A DNA stretch of 64,000 nucleotides from Gammaproteobacteria bacterium (GCA_018067045.1 JAGPVL010000004.1:62001-126000); one strand, 5' to 3'; shown: positions 33,098 through 42,006, counted from the stretch's first letter. Numbers and translations: made by a program. Notes: generated by a model not told the origin, from the sequence alone.

Positions 33098-33799
33098 TCA
33101 TTCCGAGTGCACTCTGACGCAGAAGCCGACACCAGGTAAGGTTTCGAGCAGCTGTTGAGCAAAGGGTTTGTCGACGGATTTGCGCAAGTTATAGAGATGA
33201 CTGCGTAATGCGTCTGAATCGGGTACGAGGTCGCCCCACAGCTCCTGTTCAAGCTGTTCACGGCTAACGACTCGCGGCGACTCACGCATCAGTATCCGTA
33301 AAATTCTAAACGCAGTAGGAGAGAGCTTAAGCAGTTTGCCTTCACGGCGCACTTCTTGACGGGCAGGGTCGAGTTCTAGATCGGCTACGCGCCATACATT
33401 TGGTGCCACTTCACCGCGGTTCCGGCGAATCTGCGCCTGTACTCGTGCGAGTAATTCCGGTAGCGCAAAGGGTTTGACGAGGTAGTCATCGCCGCCTTTT
33501 TCGAAGCCGGTAATCTTATCTTCAAGCTGATCGCGCGCGGTGAGAAAAATCACCGGAGTATCCAGGGTCAGCTCGGTGCGTAAGTAGTGACAAATGGCGT
33601 AACCATCGTCGCCCGGTAGCATGACATCTAATAAGATAAGATCGAAGTGATGTTCTCGTAAAAGCTCTTTAGCCAGATTTCCTTCGCTGGCGTATTCGAC
33701 GATGGCACCCTGTTGCTCGAGATACTCCAGTACGCTTTGGGCGAGCTGGCGGTGGTCTTCAACTAACAGTAGTGACAAATTCTTTAACGTGTCTGGCAT
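33098..33799 (-). CDS. OmpR-family response regulator
   Basis: DNA-binding output protein of a two-component system, 233 residues. Receiver domain (8-120): acidic pocket VEDHRQL, phospho-acceptor Asp58 in FDLILLDVMLPGDDGY, Thr in IFLTARDQ, Lys in YLVKPFALPELLAR. The winged-helix domain (130-230) has the segments LKLSPTAFRILRILMRESPR, VVSREQLEQELWG, LRSHLYNLRKSVD and the C-terminal hairpin LPGVGFCVRVH. GGGAGAG precedes the ATG. It is 138 bp downstream of cti on the same strand and convergent with the histidine kinase, its likely partner. Predicted targets: the cfa-like operon and possibly cti. Confidence 0.92.
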   Translation of the reverse strand: MPDTLKNLSLLLVEDHRQLAQSVLEYLEQQGAIVEYASEGNLAKELLREHHFDLILLDVMLPGDDGYAICHYLRTELTLDTPVIFLTARDQLEDKITGFEKGGDDYLVKPFALPELLARVQAQIRRNRGEVAPNVWRVADLELDPARQEVRREGKLLKLSPTAFRILRILMRESPRVVSREQLEQELWGDLVPDSDALRSHLYNLRKSVDKPFAQQLLETLPGVGFCVRVHSE

Positions 33800-33937
33800 G
33801 TCCGCTCTCCCTGAAGTGCAATCCCTGACGTGATCGGCTGGGTGTGACCCAGCATTGTCCTTGTTCTGCGTGAACGTTACATCAACGCTGGGTGCGTTGT
33901 CGTGGTTGTTTCTGTCATAGGGAGAACGAAGGCGACG

Positions 33938-36265
33938 TTATAAATTTTGGTAGCGATTAATGTCGAGGATGCCGGCCTCGATCGGCTGATTGTGTTCGAG
34001 CCAATCATGATAGCTTTGCAAGTAGTCCCAGAATAGTGGGTGAGTTCGACGCACGCCCCAGCGCGCGGTGAGCGCCTCTAGATCCTCTTCTTCGTTGCTG
34101 CCGCTTTGAATGCTGGCAATGAAGGCGGGTAGGTCTTCTGTCGTCACGCTAAAAGCAAAGTTCGGATAGCTTCCTAATATGCCGGGAGTAATGGTTAGTG
34201 TGTCTTGCTCGGGTTGGTAGCGCAGCGATTCGCCAAGCATAAAGGCGACATTGGAATGGGCGCGATTACGTATCATCGAATAGAGGGCGGTTTTTCCGTC
34301 TTTGTTCTTTACGGTCAGCAGGGAGAAGTCTGGTAGCTGTTGTATCAGGGGTAAGGTTTTGGCTGGGCGTGCACTAACGCTCTCTAGCTGTTGGTCGACT
34401 GATGCCGTCCAGCTATTTTCAACGGAAATGCACGGTGCTTTGCCGCAGCGGTTTATGGCGTCGTGCGGTACCGCATTGATGCCTCGGTACTGTTGAATAA
34501 TTGTCTCAGCGAGCTCTATTAGCGGTGTATCGGTGCGATAAGTAATGCCGCTCGGCTGCTGATCTGGGAGACCGGCATAAGAGGTAATGAGCTTGAGTTT
34601 TGCCATGCCTTGATACCAGTCATGCAAGATATCCTCACGACTCTCTTTGGGGAGTAGGCGTAAATAATTCTGCTCCGCGCCGTTGCGGATCAGGTCAAAG
34701 TACAGTCGCGTTTGTGCTTGATGGGAAACGCTACCGAACACGTTAAAATTGACAACTAGCTCGTAGTAACTGCGCTCTAGTAGCGGAAAGTCCATTAGCC
34801 AGAATGTTTTGGGTATGGCGCCGATTAGACCTTTGCGCACGCTGGAGTTGTCGTGATGCCGAAAAATGGTCAGGAGTGCATTGTTGTTTCCATTTATTCG
34901 ATCGTTTGTGTTGCGGTCACCATCCCATATCGCGGCGAGGGTCGGACCTTTCGGTTCGGCCAGAATGTAAGACTCGTTGCGCAAGGTGGTATAGCGATTC
35001 CTGTCTCTGCTATAAGTGAGCCATTCTGAGCCCAGTGTCATGAGGTTGTGATTCTGGCCTGGCATGCCGAGTAATGGCGTCGCTTTCTGTTGGTACTCAA
35101 GGTCGTTGATATAGAGGTCGTGGTCTGGGTCTTGGAAGAAGGTCCAGAAGTGGTCACGTATAACGTCAGTGGCAATTTGGCCGCGACAAACAGGGCCGCG
35201 AATAAAAGTGCGAATAAAATACTCCGCTTCGTCGAGCATAAACTGATAGCGCGCCTTCGCAGGAATATCAGCAAACGTTATAAAGGGATTGGAGCGATTT
35301 TCGTATTGGTAGCCTTGTACTTTTTCAGTTTTCCAATCGCCGGAGAAGAAGAGGGCATTAACTCGCGCCAAACGGTTTTCACTCAAAGAAAAAGTAATGT
35401 GGGTTTTATGAACGAGTGAGCCCCGTATGGGTTGTAAGCGATACCAAAATGGGCCGTTAGGGTCTTGGTTTGCCTGTGCAGTAGGAATGACTTGTATGGA
35501 CTCACCGGGTGCGGTTGTAGAGCGTACCAGTTGAAAGAAACGCGGTTTTCCTGAAATGTCTTCAAAGTAAAGATGGGCAAGATAGAGATGCTCGTAAAGC
35601 CAGCGCGCGACGAGAAAATGACGGTTGTCAGTAAAGTTAAGCAACGCTTCCCACTGGGCAATGGACGCTTTCTCTGCGGTTGAAAGTACGATGTCTCCAT
35701 CGTCTACTGGCGCGCCTTGGTTAAACCATGTTTGCAAGGTTGCGTATTCCGCGTCAGTTAAACCGGTCGTGCCGAGTGGCATGCCTTCGAGGGGGTGTTT
35801 TTTTTCATAGCGACTAAACTCGGATGCCTTGGGGCAAGTGTTCTCTCGGCCAATGCCCCATGCAATGTCGTTCGGTAGTTTGCTGTTGGGTTCAAACGGC
35901 TGCGCATAGCCGAGATTCAGCATGCTCTGTATGACGCTGTTGCCGCCATCGTGACTGTCTAGCACGGAAAAGAAACCCCGTTGCCGCCATTGTTCTGTGG
36001 ACTGGGCATCAACAAATAAGCGCGTTGGCTCGACGGTTTTAGTTCTCGTGCCGTCGTATACGAGCGCTTTATTGGCGCCTCGGTCTAGGCCTTGAGGGGA
36101 TTCCAGTTTGAGTTGGCAGGGGGCGTCATAGCAGCCGTGGCAAGCAATACACTTTTGCTCGAGGATGGGGCGAATGTCGTGCTGGTAGGACATGTTCGCA
36201 AAGACTGCTTGTGTCAGGCTGATAAGCGCTGACACAAGCAGGAAGGGCCGCACAGGCAGGATCAT
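33938..36265 (-). CDS. cti: Fatty acid cis/trans isomerase
   Basis: Periplasmic heme enzyme that converts cis-unsaturated membrane fatty acids to trans, rigidifying the membrane under solvent or heat stress. The 775-residue precursor has a signal peptide (MILPVRPFLLVSALISLTQAVFA), then the single cytochrome-c-type heme motif C39-IA-C42-H43 in EQKCIACHGCYDAPC. DIRPILEQKC and GLDRGANKALVYDGTR are typical of Cti, and a second segment MPLGTTGLTDAEYATLQTWF also fits the family. An AGGAG ribosome site lies before ATG 36265. The gene begins 22 bp after the stop of an unknown 358-residue gene and is followed by the response regulator. Known Cti enzymes are constitutive and activity-regulated; here transcriptional control is also suggested by context. 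Confidence 0.92.
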   Translation of the reverse strand: MILPVRPFLLVSALISLTQAVFANMSYQHDIRPILEQKCIACHGCYDAPCQLKLESPQGLDRGANKALVYDGTRTKTVEPTRLFVDAQSTEQWRQRGFFSVLDSHDGGNSVIQSMLNLGYAQPFEPNSKLPNDIAWGIGRENTCPKASEFSRYEKKHPLEGMPLGTTGLTDAEYATLQTWFNQGAPVDDGDIVLSTAEKASIAQWEALLNFTDNRHFLVARWLYEHLYLAHLYFEDISGKPRFFQLVRSTTAPGESIQVIPTAQANQDPNGPFWYRLQPIRGSLVHKTHITFSLSENRLARVNALFFSGDWKTEKVQGYQYENRSNPFITFADIPAKARYQFMLDEAEYFIRTFIRGPVCRGQIATDVIRDHFWTFFQDPDHDLYINDLEYQQKATPLLGMPGQNHNLMTLGSEWLTYSRDRNRYTTLRNESYILAEPKGPTLAAIWDGDRNTNDRINGNNNALLTIFRHHDNSSVRKGLIGAIPKTFWLMDFPLLERSYYELVVNFNVFGSVSHQAQTRLYFDLIRNGAEQNYLRLLPKESREDILHDWYQGMAKLKLITSYAGLPDQQPSGITYRTDTPLIELAETIIQQYRGINAVPHDAINRCGKAPCISVENSWTASVDQQLESVSARPAKTLPLIQQLPDFSLLTVKNKDGKTALYSMIRNRAHSNVAFMLGESLRYQPEQDTLTITPGILGSYPNFAFSVTTEDLPAFIASIQSGSNEEEDLEALTARWGVRRTHPLFWDYLQSYHDWLEHNQPIEAGILDINRYQNL

Positions 36266-36287
36266 TGCTGCTCCTAAAGGTTATAGC

Positions 36288-37364
36288 TTATGCGTCTAGG
36301 ATAGCAGAGGCGGCCTCGGATTCGTAAAAAGGCGAAAGCGTACGGCGAAGCACTGGCTCCAGTAGCTTTTTCTTTTGTAACGCCTTAAGGACACCCGGCA
36401 CGTAGAGCATGACATCACGAACAATCATGTCGCGATCGACGCCCATCTCTTCCATAATTTCATTGAGAGAGCTGTTGCCGTACTTCTCAAAGAAAAACAA
36501 TACGCCAGCCTCTATAACGCCGCGGTAATAGTCGCCTTGGCGTAGAGTGCGCCAAAAATCGAAACCAATAACAAACGCATCTTCAATGTCGTCTTCCGAG
36601 ACGTAGTTCTTAAAGACGCTGACCTTGCTGTGTTTAATTTTATTCCAGACGTCAAGCAGCATGTTATAGAGGGCGTCATCATCGAGGTGTTTTTGCAGAA
36701 AGCGCTCGCTTTCGCGCAAGGATGATTTGATGTTTTGATTGACGTATTTTTGTAAGCCGGCTTCGAGATTGGGTGTGGCTTTGTCCATGAGGCCTTTGCC
36801 GAGCTTCATCATGGACTGAGCGCCAGGAATCTTCTTGGTGAGCGGATTGTCGCCGATATAGTTTTTAATGCCGTGGAAAAGTACGTCGCCAATCAACTCA
36901 GAGTACATCGGGTTGCCGATGGACTCGTGCACGATGCGCTCTCTTACGTCGCGCATTTCAGAAATTTTGCGGGCAAATTCGCGAACGTATTGATCTTCGA
37001 GGAGATCCTCTAGTCGCGTGTCATCGTGACCTGGGTGCTGATAGACGCGGCGGGCGATTTCGCCGACGAGCTCTGGAATCGCAGGACTGATTTCCATCTC
37101 GGAAGCATAAAAAAGCGCCGTAGAGGTGACCTGCTTTGCCGATACGGCATCTTTGAGTTTGAGTTTTTTTAGGTCCGCTAGTGCTGCATCAATATGTTCT
37201 TCAATGACTGACTGAAAACCACTACCGGTGAGTTGTTCGATGGTAAAGGCGATGTGGGCGTCGAGCAGCTGGGCTGCTTTGCTGTGCATTTCTTGTTTGG
37301 CCACCTGAAGTATCCTTTGCCGGTGTAAGGGCTGCTGAGTGTAATTGAGAGCATGGGTGTTCAC
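36288..37364 (-). CDS. Hypothetical protein (358 aa), upstream of cti
   Basis: A soluble, helix-rich protein that I do not recognise. It has no signal peptide, no transmembrane helix and no cysteine motif. Charged helical stretches such as MRDVRERIVHESIGNPMYSE and KKIPGAQSMMKLGKGLMDKA alternate with a conserved-looking FKNYVSEDDIEDAFVIGFDF region and an acidic/aromatic GVLFFFEKYGNSSLNEIMEE. The GTG start at 37364 has no good ribosome site. GTG 37304 (20 codons in), preceded by AAAGGA at proper distance, is an alternative and would give 338 residues. Only 22 bp separate it from cti, so the two are probably one operon and the protein may relate to membrane adaptation. Confidence 0.65.
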   Translation of the reverse strand: MNTHALNYTQQPLHRQRILQVAKQEMHSKAAQLLDAHIAFTIEQLTGSGFQSVIEEHIDAALADLKKLKLKDAVSAKQVTSTALFYASEMEISPAIPELVGEIARRVYQHPGHDDTRLEDLLEDQYVREFARKISEMRDVRERIVHESIGNPMYSELIGDVLFHGIKNYIGDNPLTKKIPGAQSMMKLGKGLMDKATPNLEAGLQKYVNQNIKSSLRESERFLQKHLDDDALYNMLLDVWNKIKHSKVSVFKNYVSEDDIEDAFVIGFDFWRTLRQGDYYRGVIEAGVLFFFEKYGNSSLNEIMEEMGVDRDMIVRDVMLYVPGVLKALQKKKLLEPVLRRTLSPFYESEAASAILDA

Positions 37365-37464
37365 CAGTTTTTCAGGGGCTCTTTAGGCCAATTTACCGTG
37401 CGGGACGTGAGTAGCGCGACCGTATGCTCAGGCTTCGCCGTTACGGCTCTTCTGAGAGCCACAT

Positions 37465-38343
37465 TCAGTCTTGCAGGCAGAGTTGGCGCCAGCGTTCGAT
37501 GCCTGGGCTAATGAATTTTTCTTTGTGCAGCACAAAATAAAATTGGCGGGTGAGGTTTCGGTGCGGCACTGGCAGTTCGATGAGGCTGCCGCGATGTAGG
37601 GCGTCACTGAGGGTGAGGCGGGAGAGGCAGCTGATGCCAAGGCCGGCTTCGACAGCACGCTTGATGGCTTCGGTATGCTGTAACTCCAAGGAGAAGTTAA
37701 GCTGGGGCAGTAGGCCATGCATGGCTCGCTCGAACGTTTGCCGAGTGCCAGATCCGGGTTCTCGGGTAATCCAGTTGGCGCTGAGCAGATCGGCGTCGGT
37801 CAGGGCTGTCGTGCCGGCAAGGGGATGGTCTGGTGCGCAAAATACCACCAATTCATCATGGCGCCACGGCGATACGAGCAGGTCGGGATGCTGTATTTCT
37901 CCCTCGATTAAGCCGATATCAAGATCGAAATTAAGTACATTATCGGCGATCTCCCGAGTATTGTGCACGTTAAGCTTTACCCGCGCAGCGGGCTGCTCGG
38001 CGACATAGCGCGCCATGATGTTTACCGCCAAATAGTTACCGATGGTGAGGGTGGCGCCGACATTCAAATGGCCGAGATCGGCATGGTGTGTAAGTGTTCG
38101 CTCTAGCTCTAGGGCTTGCTCCATAAGGGATTCGGCTTTTGATCTTACTTGCCGGCCGAGCTCGTTTAGCTTCAAGCGCTTGCCGATTCGGTCGAATAAG
38201 CGAATGTCCATTTGGCTTTCAAATTCGCGCAGTGAGGAGCTTGCTGCCGATTGAGACATAGAGAGACTGGCCGCGGCTTTGGTGATGTTCTGGTAATGGG
38301 CTGCCGCCAGAAAGACCTCTAGCTGGCGTAAGGAATACCGCAT
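37465..38343 (-). CDS. LysR-family transcriptional regulator (FinR-like)
   Basis: A 292-residue LTTR. The N-terminal helix-turn-helix is in MRYSLRQLEVFLAAAHYQNI, then TKAAASLSMSQSAASSSLRE. The periplasmic-binding-like effector domain follows (about 90-290, for example LNVGATLTIGNYLAVNIMAR, ITREPGSGTRQTFE). CGGAGAA before ATG 38343 sets the start; the frame continues upstream without support. It is divergent from fpr, the same arrangement as finR-fprA in Pseudomonas, where FinR activates ferredoxin-NADP reductase under superoxide or reductant stress. By synteny I infer the same role; the effector is unknown. Confidence 0.88.
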   Translation of the reverse strand: MRYSLRQLEVFLAAAHYQNITKAAASLSMSQSAASSSLREFESQMDIRLFDRIGKRLKLNELGRQVRSKAESLMEQALELERTLTHHADLGHLNVGATLTIGNYLAVNIMARYVAEQPAARVKLNVHNTREIADNVLNFDLDIGLIEGEIQHPDLLVSPWRHDELVVFCAPDHPLAGTTALTDADLLSANWITREPGSGTRQTFERAMHGLLPQLNFSLELQHTEAIKRAVEAGLGISCLSRLTLSDALHRGSLIELPVPHRNLTRQFYFVLHKEKFISPGIERWRQLCLQD

Positions 38344-38424
38344 GTTGTTCTCCGGGGTGCCATCTACTTTAATCCGCAAGCTTATATAGTTAATAAATCG
38401 ATTACCAATATACAAACAACCCAT

Positions 38425-38453
38425 TTTACAGATATCTGGCGGTCCGCTAGTCT
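38425..38453 (+). promoter_or_regulatory. Putative fpr promoter
   Basis: TTTACA (38425-38430) and TAGTCT (38448-38453) with a 17-bp spacer form a weak sigma70-type pair 42 bp before the fpr ATG, consistent with an activator-dependent promoter. An AT-rich dyad-like sequence TTAATAAATCGATTA around 38392-38406, between the divergent genes, is a candidate LysR site. Confidence 0.35.
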
Positions 38454-38495
38454 GGCCACCGTTGATAACGCTCCGAACGAAGGAAGGTAGGCCTC

Positions 38496-39269
38496 ATGAG
38501 TAACCTGAATCAAGAAACCGTCACTGCTGTCCATCATTGGAATGACACCTTGTTCAGTTTCCGCACAACCCGCGATCCTGGCTTTCGCTTCGAGAATGGC
38601 CACTTCACCATGATCGGTTTGCAGCTTGAGGATCGTCCTCTGCTGCGTGCTTACTCTATTGCCAGTGCGAACTATGAAGAGGAGATGGAGTTTTTCTCGA
38701 TTAAGGTGCCTGACGGCCCGCTAACCTCACATCTGCAACAGCTTAAGGTCGGCGATAAAGTATTGGTGGGCCGTAAACCAACGGGCACGTTAGTTGCTGA
38801 CAACCTGTTGCCAGGTCGTAATTTGTGGCTGCTCAGCACGGGCACTGGATTGGCGCCGTTTATGAGCATCATTAAGGATCCGGACATTTATGAGCGTTTT
38901 GACCGGGTTATTTTGACCCATGGCGTACGTTATGTGTCGGAGCTGGCTTATGCGGATTACATCAGCGAAGAGCTGCCCAAAAATGAATTCTTCGGTGAAG
39001 AGCTGAAAAGTAAGCTGCTGTACTACCCGACGGTCACTCGTGAGTCGTTTCGCAATGAAGGACGGCTTACGGACTTGTTGGAGAGCGGCAAGCTGGAGGC
39101 GGACCTAGGTTTGCCTGCAATCAGTCCTGAGCATGATCGCTTTATGTTGTGTGGCAGTCCTAGCATGCTCAAGGATTTTACTCGCATTCTTGACGCTCGG
39201 GGCTTTAACGAAACACGCAAAGGCATTGCAGCAGAGTATGTAATTGAGCGTGCTTTTGTGGAGAAGTGA
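38496..39269 (+). CDS. fpr: Ferredoxin--NADP(+) reductase
   Basis: Cytoplasmic FAD enzyme passing electrons between NADPH and ferredoxin or flavodoxin, important in oxidative stress and Fe-S repair. The 257-residue protein has the FAD-binding RAYSIASANYEEEMEFFSIK segment (RxYSxxS motif), glycine-rich VGRKPTGTLVADNLLPG, NADP-binding LLSTGTGLAPFMSIIKD, and CGSPSMLKDFTRILDARGFN. It ends in AAEYVIERAFVEK, the C-terminal ...RAFVEK typical of the proteobacterial subclass IA enzyme. A good ribosome site lies before ATG 38496. Divergent from the LysR gene; closed by the hairpin at 39345. Confidence 0.95.
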   Translation: MSNLNQETVTAVHHWNDTLFSFRTTRDPGFRFENGHFTMIGLQLEDRPLLRAYSIASANYEEEMEFFSIKVPDGPLTSHLQQLKVGDKVLVGRKPTGTLVADNLLPGRNLWLLSTGTGLAPFMSIIKDPDIYERFDRVILTHGVRYVSELAYADYISEELPKNEFFGEELKSKLLYYPTVTRESFRNEGRLTDLLESGKLEADLGLPAISPEHDRFMLCGSPSMLKDFTRILDARGFNETRKGIAAEYVIERAFVEK

Positions 39270-39344
39270 GGTGGGGACTGGGCCTAGGGGGGCAGAGTTT
39301 TCCCCTAGGTAGTCCGATCATCAACAGAGCTATGCTTTCGTCTG

Positions 39345-39368
39345 CGGCGCCCAAGGGGCGCCGTTTTT
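39345..39368 (+). terminator. Rho-independent terminator of fpr
   Basis: CGGCGCCC (39345-39352), loop AAG, GGGCGCCG (39356-39363), followed by TTTTT. Located 76 bp after the fpr stop. Confidence 0.85.
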
Positions 39369-39543
39369 GGTTTGGGCGGATGAAATCCTTTGATGCGTTC
39401 TCCGACAGAGGGGCGGTGTTTGTCGATAATACGCCTTTGGGGGTGTGTCGTGACTAGTGATATAGTATTAGTTAGTATCGAGGCTGATTGTATTTGGTTT
39501 GACGGCATGGGTTCGGTCGTTGGCCAGCAGAGCTGCCTTCATC

Positions 39544-39969
39544 ATGACTCGACGTGTGACTGCCATGACTGAGAAAGAAGCTGGATCATTAGCAGGGGTG
39601 CGAACCTTGCCGTCAAAAGAGCTGCGCGGAGAGTTACGTGTTGCGACGACTGCGGCCGTTTTTGTAGAGCTATCTGCGGGCGACCCCATTACGGGTGAAG
39701 CAGCAAGTATTGTTATGTGTCGTTTGCTGGATGTGTCTGCAGCGGGCATGAGAATTCGGATTGACCGTGCTGTTCCGCTGGGAACGATACTCTCGTTGTG
39801 CGCGCGTTTTAATGGGCCGAAACAGGGAAATCATTCGTCTTTGCGTGTGGTCGGAGAAGTGCGTTGGGTGGAAAAGCAAGATAATTATTATTTGATAGGG
39901 CTCTTTCTATATGAGTCATTCGATACTGATATCACGGCGTGGAAGCTTTTAATTGCCGATCAAATCTGA
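39544..39969 (+). CDS. PilZ-domain protein
   Basis: Small cyclic-di-GMP effector candidate, about 141 residues. The PilZ fold is read from the paired arginines RGELRVATTAAVFVEL, then LLDVSAAGMRIRIDRAVPLG (the D/N-x-S-xx-G motif, here D-V-S-A-A-G) and VVGEVRWVEKQDNYYLIGLF. The RxxxR and DxSxxG elements that contact c-di-GMP are both plausible: R-G-E-L-R and DVSAAG. The start is uncertain: ATG 39544 or ATG 39565, neither with a strong ribosome site. It precedes a DUF1631 gene by 186 bp on the same strand; DUF1631 proteins often accompany PilZ proteins. Confidence 0.75.
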   Translation: MTRRVTAMTEKEAGSLAGVRTLPSKELRGELRVATTAAVFVELSAGDPITGEAASIVMCRLLDVSAAGMRIRIDRAVPLGTILSLCARFNGPKQGNHSSLRVVGEVRWVEKQDNYYLIGLFLYESFDTDITAWKLLIADQI

Positions 39970-40155
39970 TGCTTGTGATGCCTGTCACTGAATGACAATT
40001 TACCGATGGCAACTCGAACGATCTCTGCATTACCGTGGAGAATGATGCTTTTCGTTTGAAAGACGGCATCGGTTTTTTTGATAAAAATATCGCAACAGCT
40101 ACGTTGTTCTCTTTAGTTGCTGCGCAAGTTGCGATGCAAGTTGCGTTAAGAGGTG

Positions 40156-41949
40156 ATGGTGCCTTTACCCGAGTTAAATAAGATGTTTGTAGGGCTTTAC
40201 GGAGAACTCAGTGATAGCGCAACGGCAGTAGCTGATGAACAGCTTGCCGCAGTGCTGGTTAGCGGAGACCCTTCCCGTGATGACCTTATTCTTTACGCGA
40301 AACGGCAACTCCCTTCGGTGTCGTTGGCGCCTCGCCAAATGGGCTTGATTAAGGCCGTGTCCGCTATTCTTTCTGATTTTTATCATCAGGCTGCATTTCA
40401 CCCTGCGCTTTCGGAAAAGCTGTACGCGGCTAGTGGTGCGTTAGTAGGGGAGGCGGTGCGAACGCAAGAATGGTTGAGTGATAAGAGTCATCCGTTATCG
40501 TTGTTTATCGATGAGATGGCAGAGGTGGCGCAAGGGTGGTGTCCTACTCATTCTCAGTCAGATGAAATAGCAGACGTTTTATGCGCAGCAATGAAAGGAC
40601 TGTGTGGTGAAAGTCAGCACGATAGCATCGCGCATTTTCGTTCTTGGCGTAGTACGTTTGACGCCCGAGTAGAGAAAATTTCCACACGTTTGGTTCAAGG
40701 TGAAAGTGGTACTTTACGTGCGCAATATTCTCGCGGGATGGCGGCGCGTACGATTAATCGTCAAGTGGCGGGGCGAGATTTACCGCAGTTTATGTTGGAT
40801 GCGCTAGAGAAAATATGGCAACCCGCATTTCAATGGTTATTGCTTGATCAGGGCGAAAAATCTGACTTGTGGAATAAGTTGGTTAGAAGCTTCTCGCTGT
40901 TGATATGGAGCGTACAAGCAAACGCCGCGGAGCATAAGCAGAAATTTCTACGCGTGACTGAGCAGTTGAAAGTCGATCTCAGCGGCTTGTTGGCACAGGT
41001 TGTTACTGATGCTGGAAATCGTAGCCAACTTCTTGATGATATTCAGGTTTTTCATGCCTTCCTGTTGCATGGCCGGGAGGTAGAGCACTTTCCTTATCAG
41101 CCGTTACAGGGGAGCGCGGCACTCGATGCGGTTGACGCAGAAGTTAGTGCAGACCTGCTTGAAGAAATATCCAATATCCGTACTGAAAGTTGGTTTGTTA
41201 TTGCCGATGTAGAGAAACGAATTCGCTTGGCGCAGCGTAACGATGAGTACCAACAGTTATTGTTTACGGATCAGATCGGCATTAAAGCGTTGAGCTGTAG
41301 CTTCGATGATTTTGCTTATCAGTATTCTTCGGGAATGATCGCACTGACTGCTGATGTCGTACCGTTCTTTGAGTGGGCACAGGCAAAACTCCAGGCACTT
41401 TCGGATCGCTATCAAGAGCGTCTTGCGGCAGCGAAAGTTAAAGCCAAGGAGAAGGCGCTGCTGCGTGAGTCGCAGGCGCAAGAGCGTGATGCTGCAAAAG
41501 TGGCTGCTCGTGAAGATGCTCGACGCTTAGCCGAAGATGAGGCGGCGAGAAAGCATGCTCAGCAAGCGCTGCTTAATGAAGAGCAGGCATTTGATGCAGA
41601 GCAACGTGAAGTTGAAGATAGTCGCCGCCAGGCGGTCGCAGGAGAGCTGGGATATAGCGATGAGCAGCGTCGCCAGCGTGCTCGCTTGACGATTAGCAGT
41701 TTGGTTGTAGGGGTTTGGTTGAGCTTTCATGACGACTCAGGTGCGCAGGTGCGTCGTAAGCTTGCGGTGATACTGCCGTCGAGTGGAAAGTATATTTTCG
41801 TCGATCGCAATGGTGCAGATAAAGTTGAGCTGATTAAAGATGGCTTGATCGAGGGGTTGGCGAGCGGTGCGATCGCGTTACTGCATCGGGATGAGCGTTT
41901 TGATGATGCGTTGTCGCGAGTGGTGGGTGGTATTCAGAATACGCGTTGA
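40156..41949 (+). CDS. DUF1631-family protein
   Basis: A large cytoplasmic protein of ~597 residues of unknown function. The family core is recognisable in RDLPQFMLDALEKIWQPAFQ, then WNKLVRSFSLLIWSVQ. A long basic/acidic, Ala/Glu/Arg-rich coiled coil (about 415-505, for example AKVKAKEKALLRESQAQERD) leads to a C-terminal ~90-residue beta domain (VVGVWLSFHDDSGAQVRRKL, SGKYIFVDRNGADKVELIKD) that looks like the PilZ-like end of DUF1631 proteins. The start codon is uncertain among GTG 40153, ATG 40156 and GTG 40159, all beside AAGAGG. Convergent with the AraC gene. Likely part of c-di-GMP or surface signalling; inference. Confidence 0.78.
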   Translation: MVPLPELNKMFVGLYGELSDSATAVADEQLAAVLVSGDPSRDDLILYAKRQLPSVSLAPRQMGLIKAVSAILSDFYHQAAFHPALSEKLYAASGALVGEAVRTQEWLSDKSHPLSLFIDEMAEVAQGWCPTHSQSDEIADVLCAAMKGLCGESQHDSIAHFRSWRSTFDARVEKISTRLVQGESGTLRAQYSRGMAARTINRQVAGRDLPQFMLDALEKIWQPAFQWLLLDQGEKSDLWNKLVRSFSLLIWSVQANAAEHKQKFLRVTEQLKVDLSGLLAQVVTDAGNRSQLLDDIQVFHAFLLHGREVEHFPYQPLQGSAALDAVDAEVSADLLEEISNIRTESWFVIADVEKRIRLAQRNDEYQQLLFTDQIGIKALSCSFDDFAYQYSSGMIALTADVVPFFEWAQAKLQALSDRYQERLAAAKVKAKEKALLRESQAQERDAAKVAAREDARRLAEDEAARKHAQQALLNEEQAFDAEQREVEDSRRQAVAGELGYSDEQRRQRARLTISSLVVGVWLSFHDDSGAQVRRKLAVILPSSGKYIFVDRNGADKVELIKDGLIEGLASGAIALLHRDERFDDALSRVVGGIQNTR

Positions 41950-42006
41950 TTTTTTAGTAGATATTATTCTTCCTTTCTTTGTTTTTCAAAGCGTGCGGTA
42001 ACGCGA

